27,083 nucleotides of DNA from Actinomycetota bacterium (GTDB lineage: Bacteria; Actinomycetota; Humimicrobiia; Humimicrobiales; Humimicrobiaceae). A model generated the notes under the pieces. That model searched no databases and was not told where the DNA came from. It was given only the letters and a program-made list of their open reading frames with translations. The stretch covers positions 1-27,083 of the forward strand of contig JAMCSM010000157.1 of NCBI GenBank assembly GCA_023380915.1. Reading direction: 5' to 3'. Both the position numbers and the translations under genes were made by a program. Below are positions 1 through 8,482 of this stretch, one piece after another (the stretch's first letter is position 1; each line of letters begins with the position of its first letter).

Positions 1-434
1 AAAAATAATAACAATATAATTAAAATTTATATTCTATTATTTCCAAGTATCTCCTATTTACTCTTGAATCCAATATCCGTTTCATTTAATAAATCTTATA
101 TAACCCTGTTAGAAATGTTCTTTAGCAATAATTACATATTTCTTTAACATATCAATATTTATTTAATCTTAATGAACATCCACAAAAAATAAAATATTAA
201 CGTTCATATTTTAGAATTAAAAAATTAAAAAGTCAACTATTTTTAAAACAATCATATTTTTAGAGTGTCTTCTAGGTGTCCTATTAGATGCCATTTAAGT
301 TATCTTTTAGGTATAGCCAATTAAATATATTTATTAACTTTTTTTATTTTTAGAAATCTAAATATTGTATAATTACTGTTAGTCTTTCGCAAAACTTTAA
401 TAGGATAATTTTAAAAAATTATTAATTAAGATTT
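1..434. other. AT-rich region without a recognisable gene
   Basis: No coding frame of useful length or RNA gene is visible in this stretch, which is very rich in A and T. The only element I can point to is a TATAAT hexamer at 368-373, about 60 bases upstream of the DedA-family gene, with no good -35 box 16-18 bases before it. It could be the promoter of that gene, but in such AT-rich DNA the match may be chance. Confidence 0.5.
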
Positions 435-1037
435 ATGGATAATTTAAGTATAGTACACTTTATATTAAAATATGGATATCCGATCATCTTTTTATTAGTA
501 GTCTATGAGGGACCTTTAATTACAATAATATCATCTTTTTTGGCAGCCTCAGGTTTGTTTAATGTCTTTATCATATATCCTTTAGTTGTAATTGCAGATT
601 TAACCGGTGATATTATATGGTACTATGTCGGGTATTTTGGCAGGGAAAAAATAATTACGCGATGGGGTCGTTTCTTAGGATTACCTTATTCAAGGATGGA
701 TAAATTTGAAAAAATAAATGAGAGATTTAAAAACCATCAAGGTAAAATATTATTTTCAGCTAAAGTCACGCATGTGATAGGTTTTCCTTTTCTTATCGTT
801 GCAGGTATTTTTAAGTGGGACATAAAAAAATTTATGTGGTTCAATTTTCTGGCAACTCTTCCCAAATCTCTATTATGGGTAATTATCGGTTACTTTTTTG
901 GTCAGGCAAGTGTGACAATCAGTAAATACCTTAAATACAGTACATTTATCAGTATAGGAATACTTATTCTATCAATACTTATTTATTTTATTATAATAAA
1001 AATAGCAAAAAGGTTTTTCAAAAATTATGAGGTATAG
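435..1037 (+). CDS. DedA/VTT-family membrane protein
   Basis: This 200-residue protein is strongly hydrophobic, with about five membrane segments (near residues 8-28, 38-58, 105-125, 132-154 and 168-190). DedA features are visible: the E-G-P motif near residue 25, the D-x-x-G-D-x-x-W-Y-Y-x-G block around 55-67, and a P-F-L-I-V-A-G segment near 117. DedA (VTT/SNARE-associated) proteins are thought to flip or scramble lipids and maintain membrane potential. It is more divergent than housekeeping DedA proteins: the usual arginine of the F-x-R motif appears replaced (F-S-A-K). The start is weakly supported because no good Shine-Dalgarno sequence precedes ATG 435. It converges with a glycosyltransferase 24 bases downstream. 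Family assignment is fairly safe; substrate is unknown. Confidence 0.75.
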   Translation: MDNLSIVHFILKYGYPIIFLLVVYEGPLITIISSFLAASGLFNVFIIYPLVVIADLTGDIIWYYVGYFGREKIITRWGRFLGLPYSRMDKFEKINERFKNHQGKILFSAKVTHVIGFPFLIVAGIFKWDIKKFMWFNFLATLPKSLLWVIIGYFFGQASVTISKYLKYSTFISIGILILSILIYFIIIKIAKRFFKNYEV

Positions 1038-1045
1038 GCATAATT

Positions 1046-1062
1046 AAAAATTCATAATTTTT
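1046..1062. terminator. Possible weak bidirectional terminator
   Basis: Seven bases of AAAAATT and seven of AATTTTT flank the loop CAT between two convergent genes. The stem is all A/T, but runs of T follow it on the + strand and the position is right for a shared terminator. The left arm lies in the spacer and the right arm touches the stop codon of the glycosyltransferase gene. Thermodynamically weak, so only tentative. Confidence 0.25.
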
Positions 1063-1787
1063 TAAACTTCATTTGCTTCTAAGTTCAAAAAAGATTTTTT
1101 TATTTTTTTATTCAGATAAGACATTAAAAAAAACTGATGAATAACTTTATGGATAGGTATAACTTTAATAATTTGTTTAATCATTTTAAGTTCACCATAC
1201 CAGCCTCTTAAAAATCCTACCTTGCCGGATTTAGTGATTACCTTTAAATTAGGTAAGTTTATTGACATAAAGGTTGTTTTCCTGTCAATTAAAGATTTAT
1301 TCATTAATATTTCCAAACCAAAGCCTATACCCGGTTTTGACCAAATCTGGGGATCGTCTAATAAGTATCTTTTAATAACTCTCTCACCACTTAGACAATC
1401 AATATTCAGCAATTTCATATGTAAGGCTGAATTCCCGCGCATACTAAGAGTCCAGTCTACCTGACCGTTAAGCACGGGATTAACAAGGTTATCAATATTT
1501 TCTTTTGTCAAGCCAATCAAGTCTGCATCCAAAAAAAGAATGAATTCCCCTCTTGATTTTTCCAGGCCATGTTTGATAGAAATTGTTTTACCCATGTTTT
1601 TTTTATTCCTAATCAATGTGACCTTAAATTCTTTAATGACTTCGGAAGTTTTATCAACAGAACCATCATCAATAACAATGATCTCGCCTACCAGGGGATG
1701 CCTTTTCACTACAGATAATACTTCTGCTATTCGTCGTTCTTCATTATATGCAGCAATTACAGCACTAATTTTTTTATTTTCCGGCAT
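1062..1787 (-). CDS. Family 2 glycosyltransferase (GT-A fold)
   Basis: This 241-residue cytoplasmic protein starts with the typical GT2 pattern: S-A-V-I-A-A-Y-N-E-E at residues 8-17, V-I-D-D-G-S at 38-43, and the metal/nucleotide-sugar binding D-A-D at 87-89 (F-L-D-A-D-L). The C-terminal half holds an F-G-L-E-I-L-M-N segment as in acceptor-binding regions of related enzymes. There are no clear membrane helices. It is likely to transfer a sugar from a nucleotide sugar to a lipid, polysaccharide or small acceptor, but donor and acceptor cannot be read from the sequence. Overall it resembles the short dolichyl-phosphate-mannose-synthase or GpgS-like enzymes. No Shine-Dalgarno sequence precedes the start, and the candidate promoter would leave only about five leader bases. 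Confidence 0.82.
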   Translation of the reverse strand: MPENKKISAVIAAYNEERRIAEVLSVVKRHPLVGEIIVIDDGSVDKTSEVIKEFKVTLIRNKKNMGKTISIKHGLEKSRGEFILFLDADLIGLTKENIDNLVNPVLNGQVDWTLSMRGNSALHMKLLNIDCLSGERVIKRYLLDDPQIWSKPGIGFGLEILMNKSLIDRKTTFMSINLPNLKVITKSGKVGFLRGWYGELKMIKQIIKVIPIHKVIHQFFLMSYLNKKIKKSFLNLEANEV

Positions 1788-1798
1788 AAGTAAAAATT

Positions 1799-1827
1799 AT
1801 TATAAATTAAAACAAAAGTTAGCTCAA
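1799..1827 (-). promoter_or_regulatory. Candidate sigma-70-type promoter for the GT2 gene
   Basis: Read on the minus strand, TTGAGC (1827-1822) is followed after 17 bases by a perfect TATAAT (1804-1799). The -10 box ends 11 bases before the start codon at 1787, implying a very short leader, which would explain the missing ribosome binding site. It is a pattern match only. Confidence 0.35.
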
Positions 1828-1968
1828 TAGCAGCTTAAAAAATTTTATTTCATAGTGTAATTTAAGAGTCAATTCAGAATTTTATACAATCAGATAGGCG
1901 ATCTAAATTAATCTTTATTTTTTTGTTTTAAGTTATATACTTAAGGAAAGTTTACTTTTGACTTTTAA

Positions 1969-1996
1969 TTGATAGAAGTAAATTTTTCTTTAAAAT
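1969..1996 (+). promoter_or_regulatory. Candidate sigma-70-type promoter for the SPFH gene
   Basis: TTGATA at 1969-1974 and TAAAAT at 1991-1996 are separated by 16 bases, about 50 bases before the start at 2049. A short inverted repeat (TTAAGT, five-base spacer, ACTTAA at 1928-1944) lies 24 bases further upstream and might be an operator. The divergent spacer holds nothing else clear. Confidence 0.4.
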
Positions 1997-2048
1997 AGGG
2001 AATACAGAAATAATTTCAATATAAAAAATTCATGAAGGATGGTGTTTA

Positions 2049-2924
2049 ATGAGTATTCTTATCAGGGCAATAATTATAATCGCAGCAGTTTTATTCTTCT
2101 TTTTCTTAATCGGAATCAGGATTGTAAGGCCAACACATCGCGGCCTGATAGAAACACTTGGAAAATATACCGGCTTTGCACAACCAGGTTTCCATTGGGT
2201 TTTGGTTTTCTTCCAAAGGCTTTATCTTGTTGATATAAGGGAGCAGCTGGTTAATGCAGAGCCCCAGGTAATAATAACCAATGACAATTTGAATGCAACA
2301 GTGGATGCCCAGGTTTACCTGAAGGTTAAGTCAGATGAAGAAAGTGTGAAGAGTTCAATGTATAATGTCACAAATTACCGTCTTCAGGTAGTCAACCTCG
2401 CAAGAACCACCCTGAGGAATATCATTGGTACTCTTACTCTCAAATCTGCCAACAGTGAAAGAGGCAGGATTAATACAGATCTTGATCAGACGCTCAAGGT
2501 CGAAACTAAAAATTGGGGTATTGAGATACTGCGAACGGAATTAAAAGAAATTGATCCGCCAAAAGATGTACAGGAAACAATGAATAAAGTTGTCAAGGCA
2601 GAAAATGAGAAGATAGCGGCCATTGACTTTGCAACTGCCGCTGAGACAAATGCCGATGGTGTTAAAAGGGCAGAGATCAAGAAAGCTGAAGGCATCAGGC
2701 AGGCAAAAATCCTTGAAGCTGAGGGTGAAGCTCAAGCAATCAAGCTTGTAAATGAAGCAGCTGAACAATATTTTGTCGGAAACGCACAATTATTGAGAAA
2801 ATTGCAGGCAATGGAAACTGCACTTAAAACCAATGCAAAAATTATTCTTCCTTCAGATAGTGAGCTTGTCAATGTAATAGGTGAAATGTCAGGTGTGCTG
2901 CCGCTTAAAAGAGAACCAAAATAG
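2049..2924 (+). CDS. SPFH/band 7 (stomatin/paraslipin-like) membrane protein
   Basis: A 291-residue protein with one N-terminal membrane helix (about residues 5-24), then a band 7 domain (about 25-190) beginning R-P-T-H-R-G-L-I-E-T-L-G-K-Y and containing D-P-P-K-D-V-Q at 165-171. An Ala/Glu-rich coiled coil follows (about 175-240, A-E-G-I-R-Q-A-K-I-L-E-A-E-G-E-A-Q-A), as in stomatins, paraslipins and E. coli QmcA. Such proteins form large membrane rings or microdomains and often regulate membrane proteases or channels. The usual NfeD partner is not next to it, so this looks like a stand-alone member. The start is well supported by AAGGAT at 2035-2040, eight bases before ATG. It is convergent with the ABC-F gene, only 19 bases away. 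Family is certain; the client proteins are unknown. Confidence 0.92.
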   Translation: MSILIRAIIIIAAVLFFFFLIGIRIVRPTHRGLIETLGKYTGFAQPGFHWVLVFFQRLYLVDIREQLVNAEPQVIITNDNLNATVDAQVYLKVKSDEESVKSSMYNVTNYRLQVVNLARTTLRNIIGTLTLKSANSERGRINTDLDQTLKVETKNWGIEILRTELKEIDPPKDVQETMNKVVKAENEKIAAIDFATAAETNADGVKRAEIKKAEGIRQAKILEAEGEAQAIKLVNEAAEQYFVGNAQLLRKLQAMETALKTNAKIILPSDSELVNVIGEMSGVLPLKREPK

Positions 2925-2943
2925 TAATAATAATTGTTTTACA

Positions 2944-4839
2944 TTAAATCTTTTTCTGCTGCTCTATCAGCTCAGCAAGTTCGTGAAGGTATACCCATCT
3001 TTCCATTTTTTCTGCCAATTCTGCTTGAAGAGCTTTTTGTTGTGCGGCAAGCTCACGAAGTTTGATATAATCAGACCAGTTCTTGTTCATTTCATCTGAA
3101 AGCTTTGCTATTGCCGACTCCAGTTTCTCAATAACATTGTCAATCTGGGAAAATTCCTTGCTTTCCGCAAAGGTAAATTTTATTTTTTGAGAAGCTCCAG
3201 ACGACCTGTTCCCTGTTTTATAATGAGGTTTTATCTTTTCATCCTCATACAGCAGGCTGCATAAATAGGCATCGACATCATTATAAGCTTCAATCCTTCC
3301 GCCATTTTTTATGGCCAGCAGCTTATCGGTTGTCTTGTCTAAAAAGTACCTGTCATGAGATGCAACAATTACAACTCCCTGGAAATATTCCAGATATTCC
3401 TCAAGTACCTCAAGGGTCTGAATGTCCAGGTCATTTGTCGGCTCATCGAGCAGCAAGACGTTTGGTTTTTCCATAAGGACTTTGGCTAGCATTAGACGCC
3501 GCCTCTCACCTCCGGAAAGATTTTTAATTAAGCTATACTGCTGATTAGTATCAAAAAGCAAACGTTCAAGCATCTGGCTTGCAGATATTGTAGTCCCATT
3601 GCTTGTTTCAACATATTCGGCTGTTTGTTTTATATAATCTATCATTCGAATTGAAGAGTCCATGTCTTCATTATTTTGTCGGTAATAGGCTATCTTAACT
3701 GTATCTCCAATGCTAATTTCACCGGAATCAGGAGTAATCAATCCTGCAATAAGGTTCAAAAGTACGGTCTTGCCTGCTCCATTAGGTCCTACGATACCTA
3801 TACGATCTCCGGGGTTTATGATAATACTAAAATTTTTAATAACATTTTTCCCATCAAATGAACGGGATACCCTATCAAATTCGATTACCTTTTTCCCAAG
3901 CCGTCTGTAGGCAGCTGGAATCTCAAGTTGTACCCTGGCAGTTTCTGTTTTTGCTGCTTTTATTCCCTCGAAACGTTTGATCCTTGCTTTCTGCTTGGTT
4001 GTCCTTGCCTTGGCTCCTCTCCGAATCCATGCAAGTTCGTTTATATAAAGCCGCCTGCGTTTTTCTTCAATCAAGTTTTGGGTTTCTTCACGAAGGGTTT
4101 TCTTTTCCAGGAAATATTCAAAGTTGCCATCATATGAATAAAGTTTCCCTTTGTCTATTTCAATAATGCGGTTTACAACTCTGTTAAGAAAATACCGGTC
4201 ATGTGTCACTAATATCAGTGCACTTTTTAACTGACTCAAATAGTCTTCAAGCCATTTAATTGTCTCCAGATCTATATGATTGGTTGGTTCATCCAGAATT
4301 AATAATTCTGAAGGATGTATCAAAGCTTCCGCTAAAGCAATTCTTTTCCTTTGACCTACGGATAAGTCTTTTATCTTCAGTCTGGAATCCGGTATTCCAA
4401 GTTTGCTTAAAATACTCTTTGCATGTGCTTCCAATTTCCAGGCATCTGATTCATCCATCCCTATCGTATGCTCTGCCAGTTTTTTCTGGAGGTTTTCGTC
4501 ATTTGGATTTTTAGAAAGTTGATGCATTGTATTTTCATATGCTTTGATTATTTTAATCAGGGGATGTTCACCATTTAGAATATGTTCGATTACAGTAATA
4601 CTTTCATTAAATTCAGGATTTTGTGAAAGGCACTGAATTATAAGACCTGACATTCCTATTACGCTTCCAGTATCAGGTTTAATATTTCTGCAGATCAATT
4701 TTAAAAACGTTGATTTTCCTACTCCATTAATTCCAACAACGCCGATACGATCCCTGTCTTTAATCCCGAAAGATACATTCTGAAATAAAATCTTTTCTGT
4801 AAAACCCTTGGACACATTTTCCATTGAAAGGATGTTCAT
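2944..4839 (-). CDS. uup: ABC-F family ATPase, Uup-like
   Basis: This 631-residue protein has two ABC cassettes and no membrane segments, so it is an ABC-F translation/ribosome-associated ATPase, not a transporter. Cassette 1 has Walker A G-I-N-G-V-G-K-S-T (36-44), a signature changed to L-S-V-G-Q (159-163) and Walker B L-L-I-L-D-E-P-T-N (179-187). Cassette 2 has G-P-N-G-A-G-K-T (351-358), L-S-G-G-E (441-445) and L-L-L-D-E-P-T-N-D (462-470). The ABC-F linker (about 240-310) is rich in Arg and Lys. The last ~65 residues form a Leu/Glu/Lys-rich coiled coil, the C-terminal domain typical of Uup. Length matches E. coli Uup (about 635). Resistance-type ABC-F factors also exist, but the coiled-coil tail favours Uup. 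No clear ribosome binding site is seen at the chosen ATG; a second in-frame ATG lies five codons later. Confidence 0.92.
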   Translation of the reverse strand: MNILSMENVSKGFTEKILFQNVSFGIKDRDRIGVVGINGVGKSTFLKLICRNIKPDTGSVIGMSGLIIQCLSQNPEFNESITVIEHILNGEHPLIKIIKAYENTMHQLSKNPNDENLQKKLAEHTIGMDESDAWKLEAHAKSILSKLGIPDSRLKIKDLSVGQRKRIALAEALIHPSELLILDEPTNHIDLETIKWLEDYLSQLKSALILVTHDRYFLNRVVNRIIEIDKGKLYSYDGNFEYFLEKKTLREETQNLIEEKRRRLYINELAWIRRGAKARTTKQKARIKRFEGIKAAKTETARVQLEIPAAYRRLGKKVIEFDRVSRSFDGKNVIKNFSIIINPGDRIGIVGPNGAGKTVLLNLIAGLITPDSGEISIGDTVKIAYYRQNNEDMDSSIRMIDYIKQTAEYVETSNGTTISASQMLERLLFDTNQQYSLIKNLSGGERRRLMLAKVLMEKPNVLLLDEPTNDLDIQTLEVLEEYLEYFQGVVIVASHDRYFLDKTTDKLLAIKNGGRIEAYNDVDAYLCSLLYEDEKIKPHYKTGNRSSGASQKIKFTFAESKEFSQIDNVIEKLESAIAKLSDEMNKNWSDYIKLRELAAQQKALQAELAEKMERWVYLHELAELIEQQKKI

Positions 4840-4954
4840 GGCTGATAAGTTTCAATAATTATTTTTTAATATTACACTATAAATGTATTTTAAAATAAAT
4901 AATATTAAATTAAAATTATCTTCTACAAGTATCAGTCAGTGCTGAGGAATACGA

Positions 4955-5917
4955 ATGTCCAAAAAATTAAAAACTTTAATTTATTTAATTTTAATTATAT
5001 TTATTATTATAAGTTTAGTTGTATTTTTTGTTTTAAGAAATCAATCAAATAACGCTGGGGGCTTAACTTCTGAAAATAAAAAAATTCAAATAGTAACCAC
5101 TCTTTTCCCCTTATATGATTTTGCAAAAAATATCGGGCAGGATAAAGTTGAGGTTTCATTGCTTTTGCCTCCTGGCGTTGATGCCCATACTTTTGAACCA
5201 AGACCGAGTGATGTAATTCTTATAAATCAGGCGGATGTTTTTATCTACACGGGTAAATTTATGGAACCATGGGCAGATGACATCGTTAAAAGTGTTACAA
5301 ATAAAAACCTTATTGTTGTTAATGCAAGCAATGGTGTTACTCTAATTCCTGCTGCTCCCAATGATTCAAATAAGCAAAAAAGTCAAATGGATCCTCATAT
5401 CTGGCTGGATTTTGATAATGCAGGAATTATCGTTAATTCGATAGCAAAAGCCCTTAGTGAAAAAGATCCGGTAAATAGTCATATATATGAAAAAAATACC
5501 AGGGATTATTTGCAGCAGTTAAAAGACCTTGATGATGAATACAAATTAGACCTATCAAAATGCAGCTCAAAAGAAATAATATATGCAGGTCACTATGCTT
5601 TTGGGTATCTTGCAAAACGATACGGACTTAAATATCTTGCAGCACAGGGTGTGTCTCCAGACTCTGAACCTACAGCTGTTGATCTGATAAATCTTGTTAA
5701 TCAAATCAAAAAAGACAATATCAAATATATTTTTTATGAAGAACTTGCAAGTCCAAAAATTGCACAGACATTATCCAGTGAAACAGGTGCAAAGCTGCTT
5801 CTTTTAAATGCGGGTCATAATATCACCAGAGAGCAGCTCAGGCAAGGTGTTGCATTCATTTCAATAATGAAAAATAATCTTGCGAATTTAAAAATAGGTT
5901 TGGGTTATAGGGAATAA
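4955..5917 (+). CDS. znuA: Zinc/manganese ABC transporter substrate-binding protein (ZnuA/TroA family)
   Basis: A 320-residue cluster A-I metal-binding protein. Residues 8-27 form a hydrophobic signal anchor without a lipobox cysteine, so it is probably tethered by an uncleaved helix. The binding lobe starts at I-V-T-T-L-F-P-L-Y-D (46-55). Three expected ligands are visible: His78 in G-V-D-A-H-T-F-E-P, His148 in D-P-H-I-W-L-D and His213 in A-G-H-Y-A-F-G-Y. At the fourth position, where TroA-type proteins have Asp, the sequence reads L-L-L-L-N-A-G-H-N. The loop before His148 is short and lacks the His-rich insert common in high-affinity ZnuA. The metal could therefore be zinc or manganese. The start is supported by GAGGA six bases upstream. 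First gene of an operon with the ATPase (2-base gap) and permease. Confidence 0.88.
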   Translation: MSKKLKTLIYLILIIFIIISLVVFFVLRNQSNNAGGLTSENKKIQIVTTLFPLYDFAKNIGQDKVEVSLLLPPGVDAHTFEPRPSDVILINQADVFIYTGKFMEPWADDIVKSVTNKNLIVVNASNGVTLIPAAPNDSNKQKSQMDPHIWLDFDNAGIIVNSIAKALSEKDPVNSHIYEKNTRDYLQQLKDLDDEYKLDLSKCSSKEIIYAGHYAFGYLAKRYGLKYLAAQGVSPDSEPTAVDLINLVNQIKKDNIKYIFYEELASPKIAQTLSSETGAKLLLLNAGHNITREQLRQGVAFISIMKNNLANLKIGLGYRE

Positions 5918-5919
5918 TT

Positions 5920-6672
5920 ATGAAAAGTATAATTAGTGTATCCGGAATTGGATTCAGGTATGACACATTCGATGTATTAAAAGACGTTTCCTTCGATCTT
6001 GAAACCGGTGATTATATAGGAGTGGTGGGTTATAATGGGTCAGGAAAGACAACCCTTATAAAGGTTATATTAGGTCTTCTAAAACCATACACAGGCAGCA
6101 TTTTAATTATGGGGATTCCACCTGAGAAATTTAATTTATGGGATAAAATCGGCTATATGCCTCAAAATACATCCCTTTTGAACCCTGTTTTCCCGGCAAG
6201 GGTTGAAGAAGTTGTGTCGCTGGGATTACTCTCAAAAAAAAGATTCCCGAAAATAATTACAGACAAAGACAAAAGAGCTATTGATGAAGTGCTGCATCGA
6301 TTAAATATTAATGAATTGAAAAATCAATTAATTGGAAATCTTTCCGGAGGGCAGCAGCAAAAAGTATTTCTGGCAAGAGCGCTTGTAACAAAACCCGAAC
6401 TTCTTATCCTTGATGAACCGAGTAATGCACTTGACCCGGCAACACGGGAGCAGTTCTTTTCAATTCTTGAAGAATTAAATAAAAACTATGGGACAGCAAT
6501 TATTTTTATTACCCATGACATAGGACAGATTGGCAAATATGCCAATAAAATGCTGTACATTGAACATACTGTTATATTCTATGGAAGTTTTGAAAATTTT
6601 TGTAAATCTGATGAAATGAGCAGGCAATTCGGCGTAAACACGCAGCATATAATATGTCATCAGCATGATTAA
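5920..6672 (+). CDS. znuC: Zinc/manganese ABC transporter ATPase
   Basis: A 250-residue ABC ATPase that powers the importer of this operon from the cytoplasmic side. Visible motifs: Walker A G-Y-N-G-S-G-K-T-T (37-45), Q-loop around M-P-Q-N (80-83), signature L-S-G-G-Q-Q-Q (141-147), Walker B L-L-I-L-D-E-P (161-167) and switch H199 in I-T-H-D. Length and the L-S-G-G-Q-Q-Q-K-V-F-L-A-R-A-L block are typical of ZnuC/MntB. It begins two bases after the binding-protein stop codon, with AGGGA in the end of that gene as ribosome binding site, so translation is probably coupled. The last residues (H-I-I-C-H-Q-H-D) are rich in His and Cys, a possible metal-sensing tail but unproven. Confidence 0.92.
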   Translation: MKSIISVSGIGFRYDTFDVLKDVSFDLETGDYIGVVGYNGSGKTTLIKVILGLLKPYTGSILIMGIPPEKFNLWDKIGYMPQNTSLLNPVFPARVEEVVSLGLLSKKRFPKIITDKDKRAIDEVLHRLNINELKNQLIGNLSGGQQQKVFLARALVTKPELLILDEPSNALDPATREQFFSILEELNKNYGTAIIFITHDIGQIGKYANKMLYIEHTVIFYGSFENFCKSDEMSRQFGVNTQHIICHQHD

Positions 6673-6684
6673 GAAATTATTGAT

Positions 6685-7500
6685 ATGAATATATTAACTA
6701 TTTTGCAGTATGGTTTTATCCAGCGGGCTATTGTAAGCGGAATATTTGTTGCACTGCTGTGTTCAGTACTGGGATTGTTCCTTGTATTGCGCAGACTTTC
6801 ACTTATCGGAGACGGGCTTTCGCATATAAGCTTCGGAGGGGTTGCCCTGGGATTATTCCTTGGAATATTCCCAATTTATATTGCCATTCCCGTAGCTATA
6901 ATCGGGGCACTGGCAATACTGGCCATAACCGAACAGATGAAAGTTTACGGGGATGCGGCGATAGGAATTATATCTTCAGCCGGAATAGCAGGGGGAATTA
7001 TTCTTGCAAGTATTTCCCATGGATTCAATATTGATTTATTAAGTTATCTGTTTGGTAATATTCTGGCAATAACCAATGCCGAGATGTATCTGTCAATTGG
7101 ACTTTCTCTCCTGGTAATTATGATAATATCTTTTTTTTATTATGATCTTTTCTCTATAACATTTAACGAAGAACATGCAAGAGTTACCGGAGTAAATGTT
7201 AAAATCATTAATATTATGCTTGTCGTACTTACCGCAATCACAGTTGTTCTTTCTATCAGAGTTGTAGGTATAATGCTTATTTCTGCATTTATTGTACTGC
7301 CTTCTGTAACTGCATTGCAGGTCGCCAAAGGGTTCAAGATTACTCTTGTCGTATCTGCAATCACATCTGTAATTGCTGTAGTAACAGGAATACTGATTTC
7401 CTTTTTCCTTAATATACCAACAGGTGCAATGATAGTTGTTATGAATTTTATCTTATTGATTCTGGCTTTTGGATATAAAAAATTGAGATCAGGCAAATAG
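6685..7500 (+). CDS. znuB: Zinc/manganese ABC transporter permease (ABC-3 family)
   Basis: This 271-residue protein is almost entirely membrane helices (about eight). It has the ABC-3 permease hallmarks: L-R-R-L-S-L-I-G-D-G-L-S-H-I-S-F-G-G at residues 36-53, the G-D-A-A-I-G-I-I-S-S coupling region near 88-97, and V-V-G-I-M-L-I-S-A-F-I-V-L-P near 193-206. It forms the channel for the metal delivered by the upstream binding protein. The gap to the ATPase gene is 12 bases and the ribosome binding site is weak, consistent with co-expression in one mRNA. Family is certain; the choice between zinc and manganese is not. Confidence 0.92.
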   Translation: MNILTILQYGFIQRAIVSGIFVALLCSVLGLFLVLRRLSLIGDGLSHISFGGVALGLFLGIFPIYIAIPVAIIGALAILAITEQMKVYGDAAIGIISSAGIAGGIILASISHGFNIDLLSYLFGNILAITNAEMYLSIGLSLLVIMIISFFYYDLFSITFNEEHARVTGVNVKIINIMLVVLTAITVVLSIRVVGIMLISAFIVLPSVTALQVAKGFKITLVVSAITSVIAVVTGILISFFLNIPTGAMIVVMNFILLILAFGYKKLRSGK

Positions 7501-7517
7501 TTAACCGAAAAGGTTAA
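7501..7517. terminator. Small hairpin between convergent genes
   Basis: TTAACC and GGTTAA (7501-7506 and 7512-7517) flank the loop GAAAA directly after the znuB stop codon and just before the end of the opposing molybdopterin gene. The six-base stem is short and no long T run follows on either strand, so it is at best a weak terminator. Confidence 0.35.
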
Positions 7518-7523
7518 ATAAAA

Positions 7524-8225
7524 TTAATTGCCGGAGGTTCCAAATGCAGGTCCTCCAACATCAGCATTATTATTATAGCCATAGCTTTCCCAGTATCCCC
7601 GGAAATTAGTATCTGAAGATAATTCAATACGGGTTACCCACTTAGCCCATTTATAGCCATACTTGCTTTTAGCCACAACCTGGAAAGGAAATCCTCTATC
7701 AGCAGGCAATGTAATATCATTTAATTTTAAAGCAATAATAATATTATTATCATGAATATAGTTCAGGTCCAGAGAAGAATATCCCCCCGGTACATCTGCG
7801 GTGTGAAAAATTGCTATTTTAGCTTCAGGCTTGACTTTAGCATCATTAAAAATAGAATTGAGTTCAGGGCCGGTCCATTTTGCCGTAAAATTCCATCCCT
7901 CAACACAATTTAAATCCATAAGCCATGACTGTTGAGGATATGCCAATAATTGTTCATATGTCAAAGTTAGCGGATTGTCCACCTGTCCATCAACAATTAA
8001 TTTGTAAGTATTTTTGTCAATATTCTGTGTGCCTGCCAGGGCATTATTTAACTGTTCTTTTATTGGTGTCAATTTTTTCCCCTGAAATTCGGTAGCTTCG
8101 ATTTCTCCTCCGGTTGAATTTGAAGCTGTAGAATTTTTACATCCTGTCACTGAATAAGTTATCATTATTGCGATCAATGTACTTATAGTAAGAATTGATT
8201 TCAATAAAATTTTATATTTGTTCAT
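7524..8225 (-). CDS. Lipoprotein with sulfite-oxidase-type molybdopterin domain
   Basis: A 233-residue protein beginning with a basic, hydrophobic signal and the lipobox V-T-G-C (Cys29), so it is predicted to be a lipid-anchored extracytoplasmic protein. The mature part matches the oxidoreductase molybdopterin-binding domain (SUOX/YedY/MsrP superfamily). The cofactor cysteine is Cys107 in L-N-C-V-E-G-W, followed by W-T-G-P-E-L near 116-121, and R-G-F-P and K-W-V-T near the end. It lacks the dimerisation domain of true sulfite oxidases. The substrate is unknown; small methionine-sulfoxide or sulfite-type oxides are options. I chose ATG 8225 over an upstream in-frame ATG at 8252 because GAGGGGAAC sits just before it and the signal peptide then starts properly. 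A Sec-type signal without twin arginines is odd for a molybdoenzyme usually folded in the cytoplasm. Confidence 0.85.
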   Translation of the reverse strand: MNKYKILLKSILTISTLIAIMITYSVTGCKNSTASNSTGGEIEATEFQGKKLTPIKEQLNNALAGTQNIDKNTYKLIVDGQVDNPLTLTYEQLLAYPQQSWLMDLNCVEGWNFTAKWTGPELNSIFNDAKVKPEAKIAIFHTADVPGGYSSLDLNYIHDNNIIIALKLNDITLPADRGFPFQVVAKSKYGYKWAKWVTRIELSSDTNFRGYWESYGYNNNADVGGPAFGTSGN

Positions 8226-8338
8226 GGTGTTCCCCTCATATTTATATCTCAATGTTTATATGCTTTACTATTTATTCTTCACCCATAATCTTTTTTATCA
8301 TTTTCAAAACTTAATTATCTTCAGATTTTTTTGAAATG

Positions 8339-8350
8339 CAAAACGTTTTG
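8339..8350. promoter_or_regulatory. Palindrome next to a -10 box in the divergent spacer
   Basis: CAAAACGTTTTG is a perfect 12-base palindrome between the molybdopterin lipoprotein gene and glnS. A TATAAT follows at 8364-8369, pointing towards glnS about 114 bases before its chosen start. No good -35 box sits at the right distance, so the palindrome would cover the -35 region. It could be an operator; the regulator is unknown. Confidence 0.3.
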
Positions 8351-8482
8351 TTATTAATGATAATATAATGACTGCCAAAAATCAACCCGGGAGTTTGTGC
8401 AAAGATTTTTGACAAGATTTATTCATTCTTTTAAAATATGATTTTACTTTCAAATAAAAATTTAATTTTGAAACAGATAATT

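Noticed and set aside
4840..4954. A Zur or MntR operator before znuA
   Set aside because: TATTTTAAAATA and similar AT palindromes occur, but none matches a known metal-regulator box well enough in such AT-rich DNA.
7140..7496. A 118-codon open frame antisense to znuB
   Set aside because: It lies wholly inside a well-conserved permease gene and its Ile/Thr-rich product looks like the shadow of hydrophobic codons.
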